64,000 bases of DNA from JAFIEN01 sp051859505. GTDB lineage: Bacteria; Pseudomonadota; Alphaproteobacteria; Rhodobacterales; Rhodobacteraceae. The position numbers were made by a program, and so were the translations under genes. The stretch covers positions 1 through 64,000 of the forward strand of contig JBHYFN010000014.1 of assembly GCA_051859505.1 (NCBI GenBank), given 5' to 3'. Of the stretch, positions 50,427 through 59,328 are shown piece after piece; position 1 is the stretch's first letter, and every line of letters starts with the position of its first letter. The notes under the pieces are model-generated. The model was not told the origin of the DNA, searched no databases, and saw nothing but the letters and a program-made list of their open reading frames with translations.

Positions 50427-50557
50427 GATATCCTCCTGGATCGTGGCGTCGCAGAAGAAGACATAGCTCTGCAGCCCTCCGATCCCAGCCCCGCGCCGAT
50501 CCGCAACTCGCCCCCGCACAGGCCCCGCACAGACCCTGTGCACCCTCGCGCCGCCCT

Positions 50558-50679
50558 CCTGCTTCTTTTGTTCGAAAATATCCCGGGGGGAGGCCGCAGG
50601 CCGGGGGGCAGAGCCCCCCGCGGAAATTTTGCAAATTTCCGCCCCCCCTCAGTCATGCGGAAATTTGCAAAATTTCCGC
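50558..50679. repeat. Composite intergenic repeat, copy 3, with two palindromes
   Basis: CCTGCTTCTTTTGTTCGAAA, then ATATCCCGGGGGGAGGCC, a GGGGGGCAGAGCCCCCC hairpin, and two palindromes with arms GCGGAAATTT (50620-50642 and 50657-50679). It lies between the MBL-fold gene and the small zincin gene, immediately downstream of the latter on the minus strand. Confidence 0.87.
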
Positions 50680-50694
50680 CGCCCCCGTCGCCCC

Positions 50695-51096
50695 TCAGTG
50701 CCACCACTGATCGATGGCGGCGATATCGTCATCCGACCAGCCGAAGTGATGGGCGAATTCGTGGATCGTCACATGCGCCACCAGATCGGCGATCGTGACA
50801 TTCCCCCGCTCGGCCCATTCATCCAGGATCGGGCGGCGGAAAAGCCAGACCGTATCGGGCCCCTGCGGCACGTCCCAGTTCGATTTCTCGGTCAGCGGGA
50901 TCCCCTCGTACAGCCCGGTCAGCTCGAACGGATCCATCTCCATTTCCCTCAGGACCGCCTCATCGGCGAAGTCCGCGACACGGATCGCGACCTTTTCGGC
51001 CGCCGCGCGAAAGGCCTGCGGCAGATTGGCGACGGTTTCGCGGGCAAGCTCCTCGATCTCGTCTAGGCTGGGGGCGATATGGTCCATGTCGCTCAT
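50695..51096 (-). CDS. Small zincin-like metallopeptidase family protein
   Basis: A 133-residue protein of the minimal metalloprotease (MMP-like/DUF1025) family. The zinc motif is HEFAHHFGWSDDD near the C-terminus, preceded by GPDTVWLFRRPILDEWAE. It is cytoplasmic, with no signal. Family members are widespread single-domain zincins of unclear substrate. Either the ATG at 51096 or one at 51087 could start it; neither has a strong ribosome-binding site. Confidence 0.87.
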   Translation of the reverse strand: MSDMDHIAPSLDEIEELARETVANLPQAFRAAAEKVAIRVADFADEAVLREMEMDPFELTGLYEGIPLTEKSNWDVPQGPDTVWLFRRPILDEWAERGNVTIADLVAHVTIHEFAHHFGWSDDDIAAIDQWWH

Positions 51097-51226
51097 ATGG
51101 ACAAAAGCCGCGCGCTGTGAAAGAGCCTGCGCCGCAGCATCCCGCCCCCAACCCGCCTAAAACCCCGCCTCAAGCCCGCCCCCAACCCGCCCCAAGCCCG
51201 CCCGCGCGCCCCCTCCGGAGGATCCG

Positions 51227-52549
51227 ATGACCACCACACGTTTCGCCCCCTCGCCCACCGGCTGGATCCATATCGGCAACCTGCGGGCGGCCCTGTTCAA
51301 CTACGCCATCGCCCGCGCCGCCGGCGGCACCTTCATCCTGCGCATCGACGACACCGATCCCGAACGCTCGAAAGAGGATTATGTCGAGGGCATCCGCCAG
51401 GACCTGACCTGGCTCGGCCTGACCTGGGACAGGATGGAGCGGCAGTCCCTGCGGCTGGATCGCTACGAGGCGGCCAAGGCCCGGCTGGTGGCCGAGGGCC
51501 GCATCTACGAATGTTTCGAAACCCCGGTCGAGCTTGATCTCAAGCGCAAGAAGCTTCTCAACATGGGCCGCCCGCCGGTCTATGACCGCGCGGCCCTCTC
51601 GCTTTCCGAGGCCGAGAAGGACCGCTTGCGCGCCGAGCGTGGCTCGCATTGGCGCTTCAAGCTCGATCACGAGCGGATCGAATGGGAAGACGGGATCATG
51701 GGCCCGGTCTCGATCGACGCGGCCTCGGTCTCGGATCCGGTGCTGGTCAAGAACGACGGGCAGTGGCTCTATACCTTCGCCTCGGTGGTCGACGATACCG
51801 AGATGGGGGTCAGCGATATCGTGCGCGGCGCCGATCACGTCACCAATACCGCGACGCAGATCCAGATCATCCGCGCCCTCGGCGGCACGGTGCCGCGGTT
51901 CGCGCATCACTCGCTGCTGACCGGCCCGGGGGGCGAGGCGCTGTCCAAACGCCTTGGCACGCTTTCGCTGCGCGACCTGCGCGCGCAGGGGGTCGAGCCG
52001 ATGGCGATCCTGTCGCTGATGGCGCGGCTGGGATCCTCCGATCCGGTGGAGCTGCGCGCCGATGTGGCCGAGGTCGTCGCGGGCTTCCGGCTGGAAAGTT
52101 TCGGCTCGGCGCCGACGAAATTCGATGCCGCCGACCTTGCACCGCTTTCGGCGCGCGTCCTGGGCGGCATGGAGCTCGAGGCGATCGCCCCCGACCTGGC
52201 CGCCGCCGGCGTGCCCGCAACCCTTGCCGCCCCGTTCTGGGCCGTGGTGCGCGGCAATCTGGCCAGCCGCGCCGATATCGCCCGCTGGTGGGCCGTGGTC
52301 TCGGTTGGCGGGGTGGGGGTGGCCGCGCCCGAGGATGCCGAATTCGTGGCCGAGGCGCTGCGCCTGCTGCCCGATCCGCCCTATGGGCCCGAGACCTGGG
52401 CCACATGGACCGATGCGGTCAAGGCCGCGACGGGGCGCAAGGGCAGGGGGCTTTTCCTGCCGCTGCGCCGTCTTGTGACGGGGCAGGACAGCGGCCCGGA
52501 GATGGCCGATCTCATGGCGCTCCTGCAGGTGCGGCCCGCGCTGGCTTGA
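51227..52549 (+). CDS. gltX: Glutamate-tRNA ligase
   Basis: A 440-residue class I glutamyl-tRNA synthetase. The HIGH motif reads HIGN (residues 15-18), and the KMSKS equivalent is in ALSKRLGTL (about residue 240). The Asp-rich RIDDTDPERS segment and the VVDDTEMGVSDIVRG stretch fit. It charges tRNA(Glu), and in organisms with GatCAB (gatB is in this window) it also makes Glu-tRNA(Gln). The length is somewhat short, so it may be one of two GluRS paralogs common in this group. GGAGG precedes the ATG. Upstream are AACCCGCC-type direct repeats. Confidence 0.92.
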   Translation: MTTTRFAPSPTGWIHIGNLRAALFNYAIARAAGGTFILRIDDTDPERSKEDYVEGIRQDLTWLGLTWDRMERQSLRLDRYEAAKARLVAEGRIYECFETPVELDLKRKKLLNMGRPPVYDRAALSLSEAEKDRLRAERGSHWRFKLDHERIEWEDGIMGPVSIDAASVSDPVLVKNDGQWLYTFASVVDDTEMGVSDIVRGADHVTNTATQIQIIRALGGTVPRFAHHSLLTGPGGEALSKRLGTLSLRDLRAQGVEPMAILSLMARLGSSDPVELRADVAEVVAGFRLESFGSAPTKFDAADLAPLSARVLGGMELEAIAPDLAAAGVPATLAAPFWAVVRGNLASRADIARWWAVVSVGGVGVAAPEDAEFVAEALRLLPDPPYGPETWATWTDAVKAATGRKGRGLFLPLRRLVTGQDSGPEMADLMALLQVRPALA

Positions 52550-52553
52550 ACTT

Positions 52554-52735
52554 GTTGGCCTGATCTTGCTGGCCTGATCCGGCTCGCCTGATAGGGCCTG
52601 CCTGCGACCGTCCGCCTGATCCCTCTTGATCCTTCGGGCGCGGTCTGACCGGACCGGTTCAGGCGCAACGGGCCAGTCGGGTGGGTCAGTCAGGCGGGCC
52701 AGTCAGGCGGGCCAGTCGGGTGGGTCAGTCGGGCG
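52554..52735. repeat. Two adjoining tandem arrays after gltX
   Basis: First, about four degenerate 14-bp units built on GGCCTGATC (52554-52620), beginning within a few bases of the gltX stop. Then about five 13-bp units built on GGCCAGTC/GGTCAGTC (52671-52735). Nothing else is seen in the 202-base gap between gltX and the MORN gene. Confidence 0.75.
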
Positions 52736-52751
52736 GCTCAGCCGGCCCGGC

Positions 52752-54293
52752 TCACTCCTCGGCGCCCGCTTCCTCGCCCTCGTCCGGTGCCTCCGCCGCG
52801 TCCTGCGCCGGGGCTGCGCCTTCCGCTGCGGCGCTGTCCTCGACCGCGACCCGGATCGGCACATCCAGCGCCCCGTCCTGCCAGTCGCCGCTTTCGACCT
52901 CGCCGCTGGCATAGCGCATCGTGCCTTCGCCCTGCCGCCGCCCGTTCAGGAACATGCCCTCATAGACATCGCCATTGGCATAGGTGGCGATCCCCCGGCC
53001 CGAGATCTCGCCGTTTTCCCACTGGCCTTCATAGCTGAAACCATCGGGCATCACGATCTTGCCCTCTCCATGGCGCTGCCCGTTCAGGAACTGCCCCTCG
53101 TAGACGGTACCGTCGGCATAGGTGGCCACGCCCATGCCGTTGCGCTGCCCGTCGGCCCATTCGCCTTCATAGACATAGCCGTCGGCATAGGTCATCCGGC
53201 CCTGCCCGTGGTTGCGCGCATTCAGGAACTCGCCCTCATAGACCAGCCCGTTGGCATAGGTGGCGATGCCGCGACCCTGAATGACCCCGCCTTCCCAGTC
53301 GCCCTCGTAGGTCGAGCCGTCGGCATAGGTGATCTTGCCCTGACCATGGGCCAGATCGGCCTTGAACTGGCCGATATAGACCGAACCGTCGGGATAGGTG
53401 ACCTCGCCCGCCCCGTCGATCTGCCCCGCGACCCAGGAGCCGACATAGCGATAGCCGTCGGCCCCGGTGAAGGTGCCCTGTCCGTGGCGCAGATCGTCCT
53501 GGAAGCCGCCCTCGTAGACATCGCCATTGGCATAGGCGATCATGCCCGAGCCGTGGCGCCGCCCGGCGACAAGCTCGCCCAGGTAGATATCGCCATTGGC
53601 CTGGACAAGCCGGCCCACGCCCTCGATCTGGCCATTGACCCAGGGGCCCTCATAGGTCAGCCCGTCGGGCATGGTCAGGGTGCCGGTGCCGTGGCGTTCG
53701 CCGCCCACCATGTCGCCCTCGAAGACCGAGCCGTCGGGATAGGTGATCCGGCCCGTGCCTTCCTTGACGCCATTGACCCAGGTGCCCTCGTAGACATAGC
53801 CGCCCGGGCTGGTCATCGTGCCGGTGCCGTCATGCATCGCGTTCTGGAACTCGCCCTCGTAGCGAACCCCGTTGGCATAGACGGCGACGCCCGTGCCCTC
53901 GATCCGGCCGTCGACCCAGGTGCCCTCGTAGGTGCCGCCATCGGCAAAGACGATCCGCCCCGTCCCCTCGGGCTTGCCGCGCGCGAATTCGCCCTCGTAG
54001 ACCGAGCCATTGGGAAACCGCGCCCGGCCCTGACCGCGGATCTCGCCCTCGAACCACTCGCCGGTATATTCATAGCCGTTGGGCAGCCGGTAGGTGCCGA
54101 TCCCGTGCTGCTTGCCGTTGAGGAAGGTGCCCTCGTAGATGCCGCCATCCTCGTATTGCTTGGTCTCGACCGTCTGGGCGGCAAGCGGCGGGGCGGCGAA
54201 AGGGGCCGCGCCAAGGGTAAGGCCCGCCATGCCTGTCAGCGATGTGCCCATCAGCAGGGCCAAAGCCCGCGAAGGTCTTGTTCTGGATGACAT
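52752..54293 (-). CDS. Secreted MORN-repeat protein
   Basis: A 513-residue exported protein. An N-terminal signal (ALALLMGTSLTGMAGLTLGA, ending AAPPLAAQ) precedes about 18 consecutive 23-residue MORN repeats of the form YEGxWxxGxxxGxGxxxYxxG, then a short acidic Ala/Glu tail. MORN arrays form extended beta-strand ladders and often scaffold proteins or bind lipids. Repeats alternate between Phe-type and Trp-type (GEF/GEW), giving a 46-residue super-repeat. The start at 54293 is chosen so that the signal is at the N-terminus. It is divergent from nadE. Confidence 0.9.
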   Translation of the reverse strand: MSSRTRPSRALALLMGTSLTGMAGLTLGAAPFAAPPLAAQTVETKQYEDGGIYEGTFLNGKQHGIGTYRLPNGYEYTGEWFEGEIRGQGRARFPNGSVYEGEFARGKPEGTGRIVFADGGTYEGTWVDGRIEGTGVAVYANGVRYEGEFQNAMHDGTGTMTSPGGYVYEGTWVNGVKEGTGRITYPDGSVFEGDMVGGERHGTGTLTMPDGLTYEGPWVNGQIEGVGRLVQANGDIYLGELVAGRRHGSGMIAYANGDVYEGGFQDDLRHGQGTFTGADGYRYVGSWVAGQIDGAGEVTYPDGSVYIGQFKADLAHGQGKITYADGSTYEGDWEGGVIQGRGIATYANGLVYEGEFLNARNHGQGRMTYADGYVYEGEWADGQRNGMGVATYADGTVYEGQFLNGQRHGEGKIVMPDGFSYEGQWENGEISGRGIATYANGDVYEGMFLNGRRQGEGTMRYASGEVESGDWQDGALDVPIRVAVEDSAAAEGAAPAQDAAEAPDEGEEAGAEE

Positions 54294-54393
54294 GCGACCT
54301 GCTCCCCGTCGTCCTGTCCGAATGCGCTGCGGGCAGACTATCCCTGCGGCGCGGGGCTTACAACGGCCAGCGACACCTGTGACGCCGCAGAAC

Positions 54394-54456
54394 GGCCGGA
54401 CCCGTGCCGGCCCCGGCCGGACCTGTGCCAGACCCGGCCGGACCTTTGCCAGACCC
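54394..54456. repeat. Tandem repeat, three copies of a 21-bp unit
   Basis: Three adjacent 21-bp units starting GGCCGGACC, each differing at one to three positions, in the 233-base gap between the divergent MORN-protein and nadE genes. Confidence 0.85.
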
Positions 54457-54526
54457 CGCGCCATCCCGCTTCCCCTCGGGCATAACTCTGCTACATCAGG
54501 GGCATCTGTCCAGAGGGTGCCTGCGC

Positions 54527-56185
54527 ATGTCCGATCACTTCCGCCTTATGCTGGCGCAACTCAACCCGGTTCTGGGCGATCTGGCGGGCAATGCCGCCCG
54601 CGCGGCCGAGGTCTGGGCCGAGGCGAAGGCGGCCGGCGCCGATATGGTGGCCTTCCCCGAGATGTTCCTGACCGGCTACCAGACGCAGGATCTGGTGATG
54701 AAACCCGCCTTCCACCGCGATGCCATGGCGCAGGTCGCGGCGCTGGCGGGGGCCTGCGCCGAGGGGCCGATCCTGGGGATCGGGGGCCCGTGGTTCGAAG
54801 AGGGGCGGCTCTACAACGCCTGGCATATCCTGAAGGGCGGGCGGATCATCGCGCGCACGCTCAAGCATGAGCTGCCGAATTACAACGTCTTCGACGAGAT
54901 GCGCCACTACAGCCCCGGCCCGATCCAGGGGCCGTTCGATGCAGGCCCCCTTCGGATCGGCGCGCCGGTCTGCGAGGATGCCTGGTTTCCCGATGTCTGC
55001 GAGGCGATGGCCGAAAGCGGGGCCGAGCTGTTCGTCGTGGCCAATGGCAGCCCCTATTTCCGGGGCAAGTTCCCGATCCGCATGAACCAGATGGTCGCCC
55101 GGGTGACGGAAAACGCCCTGCCGCTGGTCTATCTCAACATGGTGGGGGGGCAGGACGATCAGGTGTTCGACGGAGGCTCTTTCGTGCTGAACCGGGGCGG
55201 GCATCTCGCGGTGCAACTGCCGGTGTTCGAAGAGGCGGTGGTCCCGGTCGATTTCCGCCGCACGGTTGACGGGTGGGAGGCGGTGACCGGCCCCCGCGCC
55301 ATCGCCCCCGAGACGGTCGAGCAGGATTACCACGCGATGGTCCTGTCCTTGCGGGACTATCTGCAGAAATCGGGCTTCACCCGCGCGCTTCTGGGCCTCT
55401 CGGGCGGGGTGGACAGCGCGCTTGTCGCGGCGATCGCGGCCGATGCGCTGGGGCCGGGGAATGTGCGCGGGGTGATGCTGCCCTCGGAATACACCTCGCG
55501 CGAAAGCCTCGAGGATGCGGCGGGCGTGGCGCGCGCGCTGGGCATCGGCCTCGACACGGTGCCGATCGACGGGCCGCGCGCGGCGGTGACGGAGGCGCTG
55601 GCGCCGCTGTTCGAGGGCCGCGCCTCCGACATCACCGAGGAGAACATCCAGTCGCGGCTGCGCGGGCTTCTGCTCATGGCGCAGTCCAACAAGTTCGGCG
55701 AGATGCTCTTGACCACCGGCAACAAATCCGAAGTGGCGGTGGGCTATGCCACGATCTATGGCGACATGGCGGGGGGCTACAATCCGCTGAAGGACCTTTA
55801 CAAGACGCGTGTCTTCGAGGCCTGCCGCTGGCGCAACGCCCATCACCGGCCCTGGATGCTGGCCCCGGCGGGCGAGGTCATCCCGCCCCGGGTGATCGAC
55901 AAACCGCCCTCGGCCGAATTGCGCCCCGACCAGAAGGACGAGGATTCGCTGCCCGCCTACGAGGTGCTGGACGGCATCCTCGAGATGCTGGTCGATGGCG
56001 ATGCGAGCGTTTCGGACTGCGTGGCGGCCGGCTATGACCGCGAGGTGGTGAAGCGGGTCGAGCATCTGGTCTATGTGAGCGAGTGGAAACGCTTTCAGTC
56101 CGCGCCCGGCACGCGTCTGACGCGGCGGGCCTTCTGGCTGGACCGGCGCTATCCGATGGTGAACCGCTGGCGGGATGGCGGGTGA
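54527..56185 (+). CDS. nadE: Glutamine-dependent NAD+ synthetase
   Basis: A 552-residue two-domain enzyme making NAD+ from deamido-NAD+, ATP and glutamine. The N-terminal nitrilase-like glutaminase has the Glu of FPEMFLTGY, the Lys of TLKHELPNYNVFDE and the Cys of APVCEDAWF (about residue 149). The C-terminal synthetase has the P-loop LSGGVDSAL (about 290) and TTGNKSEVAVGYATIYGD split across its NAD-binding region. Length is normal. CAGAGGG precedes the ATG. The stop lies inside a palindrome. Confidence 0.95.
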   Translation: MSDHFRLMLAQLNPVLGDLAGNAARAAEVWAEAKAAGADMVAFPEMFLTGYQTQDLVMKPAFHRDAMAQVAALAGACAEGPILGIGGPWFEEGRLYNAWHILKGGRIIARTLKHELPNYNVFDEMRHYSPGPIQGPFDAGPLRIGAPVCEDAWFPDVCEAMAESGAELFVVANGSPYFRGKFPIRMNQMVARVTENALPLVYLNMVGGQDDQVFDGGSFVLNRGGHLAVQLPVFEEAVVPVDFRRTVDGWEAVTGPRAIAPETVEQDYHAMVLSLRDYLQKSGFTRALLGLSGGVDSALVAAIAADALGPGNVRGVMLPSEYTSRESLEDAAGVARALGIGLDTVPIDGPRAAVTEALAPLFEGRASDITEENIQSRLRGLLLMAQSNKFGEMLLTTGNKSEVAVGYATIYGDMAGGYNPLKDLYKTRVFEACRWRNAHHRPWMLAPAGEVIPPRVIDKPPSAELRPDQKDEDSLPAYEVLDGILEMLVDGDASVSDCVAAGYDREVVKRVEHLVYVSEWKRFQSAPGTRLTRRAFWLDRRYPMVNRWRDGG

Positions 56186-56318
56186 CTGAAATTTGGCCAA
56201 ATTTCAGTCCGCTCCCGACCGCCGGGTCGCGAAAGCGCCCGCTGAAAATTGGCCAATTTTCAGCCCCCCGCGCTGCCCGCCGAAGCCTCTCGCCGCTGAA
56301 ATTTGGCCAAATTTCAGC
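56184..56318. repeat. Three AT-centred perfect palindromes
   Basis: Palindromes at 56184-56209 (half GACTGAAATTTGG), 56241-56264 (half GCTGAAAATTGG) and 56295-56318 (half GCTGAAATTTGG), all perfect with no loop. They fill the gap between the convergent nadE and choV genes. The first and third share the core AAATTTGGCCAAATTT. Confidence 0.9.
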
Positions 56319-56329
56319 TTCCCGCCCGG

Positions 56330-57361
56330 CTAGCCCTTCGGATCCAGAAGCCGCGCCAGCAAGACGTCCCGGCTGACCCGGCCGATCCGGCGATGGCCCT
56401 CCACCACGGCCAGCCGATCGACCCCCTCTCCGAACCGGGCCATCACCTCGCGCACCGGATCATCCGCCGCGACCCGGGGCAGGAGTTCAGCCTCGCCCAC
56501 TTCGCCCTGCTCCATCACGTCGCGCGCGGTCAGCACCCCCAGCGGGTTCATATGCGCCACGAAATCCGCCACATAGGCATTCGCCGGATGGGTGAAGATC
56601 TCGCGCGGGGTGCCGCATTGCACGATCCGCCCGCCCTCCATGATCGCGATCCGGTTGCCCAGCTTGAACGCCTCGTCCAGATCGTGGCTCACGAAGACGA
56701 TGGTCCGGTTGCGCCGCGCCTGCAGGTCCAGAAGCTCGTCCTGCAACCGCGCCCGGATCAGCGGATCAAGCGCCGAGAAGGGCTCGTCCATCAAGAGCAC
56801 CGGCGCATCCGTGGCGAAGGCCCGCGCCAGCCCCACCCGCTGCTGCATGCCGCCCGACAACTCGCCCACCAGCGCATCGGCCCGGTCGGCCAGGTTGACC
56901 AGCCGCAACTCCTCTTCGACCCGCGCATGACGCGCCGCCCGCGCCATGCCGCGCAACTCGAGCCCCAGCCCCACATTGTCGCGCACCGTCCGCCAGGGCA
57001 GCAGGCCGAACTGCTGGAACACCATCGCCACATGTTCCTGCCGGATCCGCCGAAGCGTGCGCGCATCGGCCCTTGTGACCGAGGTCATCCCCCGCTCGGT
57101 CGTGACCCGCACCTCGCCCCGGCAGACCGGGTTCAGCCCGTTCACCGCGCGCAGCAGCGTGGACTTGCCCGAGCCCGAAAGCCCCATGAGGACCAGGATC
57201 TCGCCCTCGGCCACGCTCAGCGAACAATCGTGCACGCCCAGGATCTGGCCCGTCTCGGCCTTGATCTCCTCGCGGCTCTTGCCGGCATCCATCAGGGCCA
57301 GCGCCGCCTCCGGCCGGTCGCCAAAGACGATGTTGACCGCGTCGAATTCCACCGCCGTCAT
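56330..57361 (-). CDS. choV: Choline/glycine betaine ABC transporter ATPase
   Basis: A 343-residue ProV-type ATPase with Walker A GLSGSGKST, signature LSGGMQQR, Walker B LLMDEPFSALDP and switch His in VSHDLDEAF. A C-terminal CBS-like pair (about residues 270-343; EVMARFGEG, LAVVEGHRRIG) fits osmoprotectant importers. It is the last gene of choXWV, and its ATG overlaps the choW stop (ATGA). Substrate assignment rests on the neighbouring choline-type binding protein and betA. Confidence 0.92.
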   Translation of the reverse strand: MTAVEFDAVNIVFGDRPEAALALMDAGKSREEIKAETGQILGVHDCSLSVAEGEILVLMGLSGSGKSTLLRAVNGLNPVCRGEVRVTTERGMTSVTRADARTLRRIRQEHVAMVFQQFGLLPWRTVRDNVGLGLELRGMARAARHARVEEELRLVNLADRADALVGELSGGMQQRVGLARAFATDAPVLLMDEPFSALDPLIRARLQDELLDLQARRNRTIVFVSHDLDEAFKLGNRIAIMEGGRIVQCGTPREIFTHPANAYVADFVAHMNPLGVLTARDVMEQGEVGEAELLPRVAADDPVREVMARFGEGVDRLAVVEGHRRIGRVSRDVLLARLLDPKG

Positions 57362-58182
57362 TTGCGTCGCATCCGCAGCATCCGGTCCAGCATCACCGCC
57401 ACCACGACGATGACGAAACCGCTTTCAAAGCCCAGCGAGGTGTTCACCCGGTTCAGCGCCTGCACCACCGGCTTGCCCAGCCCGTCCGCCCCCACGAAAG
57501 CCGCGATCACCACCATCGACAGCGACAGCATGATCACCTGGTTCAGCCCCGCCATGATCTGCGGAAAGGCGTAAGGCAGCTCCACCTTCACCAGCGTCTG
57601 CGCCGGCGTCGCCCCGAAAGCCGTCGCCGCCTCGCGCAGCGCCAGGGGCGTCGAGGAAATGCCCAGCACCGTCAGCCGGATCGGCGCCGGCATCACGAAA
57701 ACCACCGTGGCGATCAGCCCCGGCACCATGCCCAGGCCAAAGAAGATGATCGCCGGGATCAGATAGACGAAGGTCGGCAGCAGGTCGAGCACCGGGCTCA
57801 CCGCCTGATAGAGGCGCGGGCGATGGGCGAGGAAAATGCCGATCGGCACCCCCACCCCCATGCAGATCACGCAGGAGGACAGGACCAGCGCCAGGCTGTC
57901 GGTCGTCTCGCGCCAGTAGCCCTGGTTGATGATGAACAGGAACCCCACGGCAACCAGCAGGCAGATCTTCCACGACCGCTGCAACACCCAGGTCAGCGCC
58001 ACGAAGGCCGCGATCACGATCAGCGGATCGGGCGTGCGCAGAACCCAGAGGATCGCGTCGATCATCCCCTGCAACCCGTCCGTCAGCGCATCGAAAAAGG
58101 GACGCGCGTGGACCTTGAGCCAGTCCACCGCCGTCGCCGCCGTGGCGCCGACCGGGATCTTGTATGCGGTCAGCCAGTCCAT
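57358..58182 (-). CDS. choW: Choline/glycine betaine ABC transporter permease
   Basis: A 274-residue ProW-like permease with about six transmembrane helices and the EAA-type coupling loop (REAATAFGATPAQTLVKVELP). It shares a 4-base overlap with choV. AAGG precedes the ATG at 58182. It lies 112 bases downstream of choX, with a hairpin in that gap. Confidence 0.92.
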   Translation of the reverse strand: MDWLTAYKIPVGATAATAVDWLKVHARPFFDALTDGLQGMIDAILWVLRTPDPLIVIAAFVALTWVLQRSWKICLLVAVGFLFIINQGYWRETTDSLALVLSSCVICMGVGVPIGIFLAHRPRLYQAVSPVLDLLPTFVYLIPAIIFFGLGMVPGLIATVVFVMPAPIRLTVLGISSTPLALREAATAFGATPAQTLVKVELPYAFPQIMAGLNQVIMLSLSMVVIAAFVGADGLGKPVVQALNRVNTSLGFESGFVIVVVAVMLDRMLRMRRK

Positions 58183-58255
58183 CGCCTTGCCCCGGGATCA
58201 GGCGCGCCCGTTCCGGCGGCAAAGGCCAGAGCGGCGCGCGAACTGCATCAGTGAC

Positions 58256-58281
58256 GGAGGCAGGGCAGGGGCCCTGCCTCC
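58256..58281 (-). terminator. Intercistronic hairpin between choX and choW
   Basis: Perfect 11-bp GC-rich stem GGAGGCAGGGC with a 4-base loop, just after the choX stop and without a T-run. In binding-protein operons such hairpins often stabilise the upstream mRNA or partly stop transcription, so that binding protein exceeds the membrane components. This role is inference. Confidence 0.7.
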
Positions 58282-58294
58282 GAAAGCCATGCGA

Positions 58295-59230
58295 TCAGCC
58301 GCCGATGGCAGCGGTCGCGGCGGCCAGCGCGTCGCCGCCGTCGATCGTCGTCACACCCTCGAGCCAGGGCCCCAGCACCTCGGGGTTGGCCGCAAGCCAG
58401 GCGCGGGCGGCCGCCTCGGGATCGGCATTGTCGTCCAGGATCGCGCCCATGATCTCGTTCTCAAGCTCCAGCGAGAACACCAGATTCTCGAGGAACTGCC
58501 CGACATTGGCGCATTCCCCGACATAGCCCGCCCGGGTGATGGTCTGCACGATGGCGCCGCCCAGATCGGGGCCGAACCAGTCGTCGCCGCCCTCCAGATA
58601 GGTCATGTCGAAAGCGGCATTCATCGGATGCGGCTCCCAGCCCAGAAAGACGACGGCCTCGTCGCGGCTGTCGGCGCGGGCGACCTGCGCCAGCATGCCC
58701 TGTTCGCTGCTTTCGACCAGCTGGAACCCGCCAAGGCCGAATTCATCGGCCTCGATCATGTCGAGGATCAGCCGGTTGCCGTCATTGCCCGCCTCGATCC
58801 CGTAGATCCGGCTGTCCAGAACATCGGCCGCCCCGGCGATCGAGGCGAAATCGGTGATCCCCGCCGCCACCCCGGCGGCATTGGTCGCCAGCGTGTATTT
58901 CGCGCCCTCGAGGTTGGTGCGCAGGATGTCGATCGTTCCCGCCTCGCGGTAGGGGGCGATATCGGCCTCCATCGTCGGCATCCAGAGGCCAAGGAAGACG
59001 TCGATATCCCCTTCGGCCAGAGAGATCATCGTCACCGGCACCGACAGCATCGAGGTGCGCGCCTCGTATCCCAGCGCCTCGAGCACGACCGAGGCGACAG
59101 CGGTCGTGGTGGTGATATCGGTCCAGCCCACATCCGAGAACCGAACCGAGCCGCAATCGGCCAGCGCCGGGGTGGCCGCGGCCAGGGCAAGGGCGGAAAG
59201 CCCGCAGCCCAGGGTTTTTGTCCGTGTCAT
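58295..59230 (-). CDS. choX: Choline ABC transporter substrate-binding protein
   Basis: A 311-residue periplasmic binding protein of the ProX/ChoX type. A signal peptide (LGCGLSALALAAATPALA) precedes the domain that starts CGSVRFSDVGWTDITTTTAV. Aromatic residues such as those in FLGLWMPTM and FLGWEPHPMN fit the cation-pi box that holds quaternary ammonium ligands. GGAG precedes the ATG. It is the first gene of choXWV and divergent from betI across a 98-base control region. Confidence 0.93.
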   Translation of the reverse strand: MTRTKTLGCGLSALALAAATPALADCGSVRFSDVGWTDITTTTAVASVVLEALGYEARTSMLSVPVTMISLAEGDIDVFLGLWMPTMEADIAPYREAGTIDILRTNLEGAKYTLATNAAGVAAGITDFASIAGAADVLDSRIYGIEAGNDGNRLILDMIEADEFGLGGFQLVESSEQGMLAQVARADSRDEAVVFLGWEPHPMNAAFDMTYLEGGDDWFGPDLGGAIVQTITRAGYVGECANVGQFLENLVFSLELENEIMGAILDDNADPEAAARAWLAANPEVLGPWLEGVTTIDGGDALAAATAAIGG

Positions 59231-59260
59231 TGTGTTACTCCCTGTCAGAGCTGTTTGTTG

Positions 59261-59274
59261 ATTGACGGGTCAAT
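59261..59274. promoter_or_regulatory. Candidate BetI operator
   Basis: A perfect palindrome ATTGACGGGTCAAT (ATTGA-N4-TCAAT), centred in the divergent choX/betI control region and followed by an A-run. It matches the form I recall for BetI sites in other bacteria. Placement between the regulator and its expected target supports it. Confidence 0.65.
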
Positions 59275-59328
59275 AAAAAACCATCTACTTTCATCCGGCA
59301 AGTGTTTTGTCGCCTTCGGGAACCGTGG

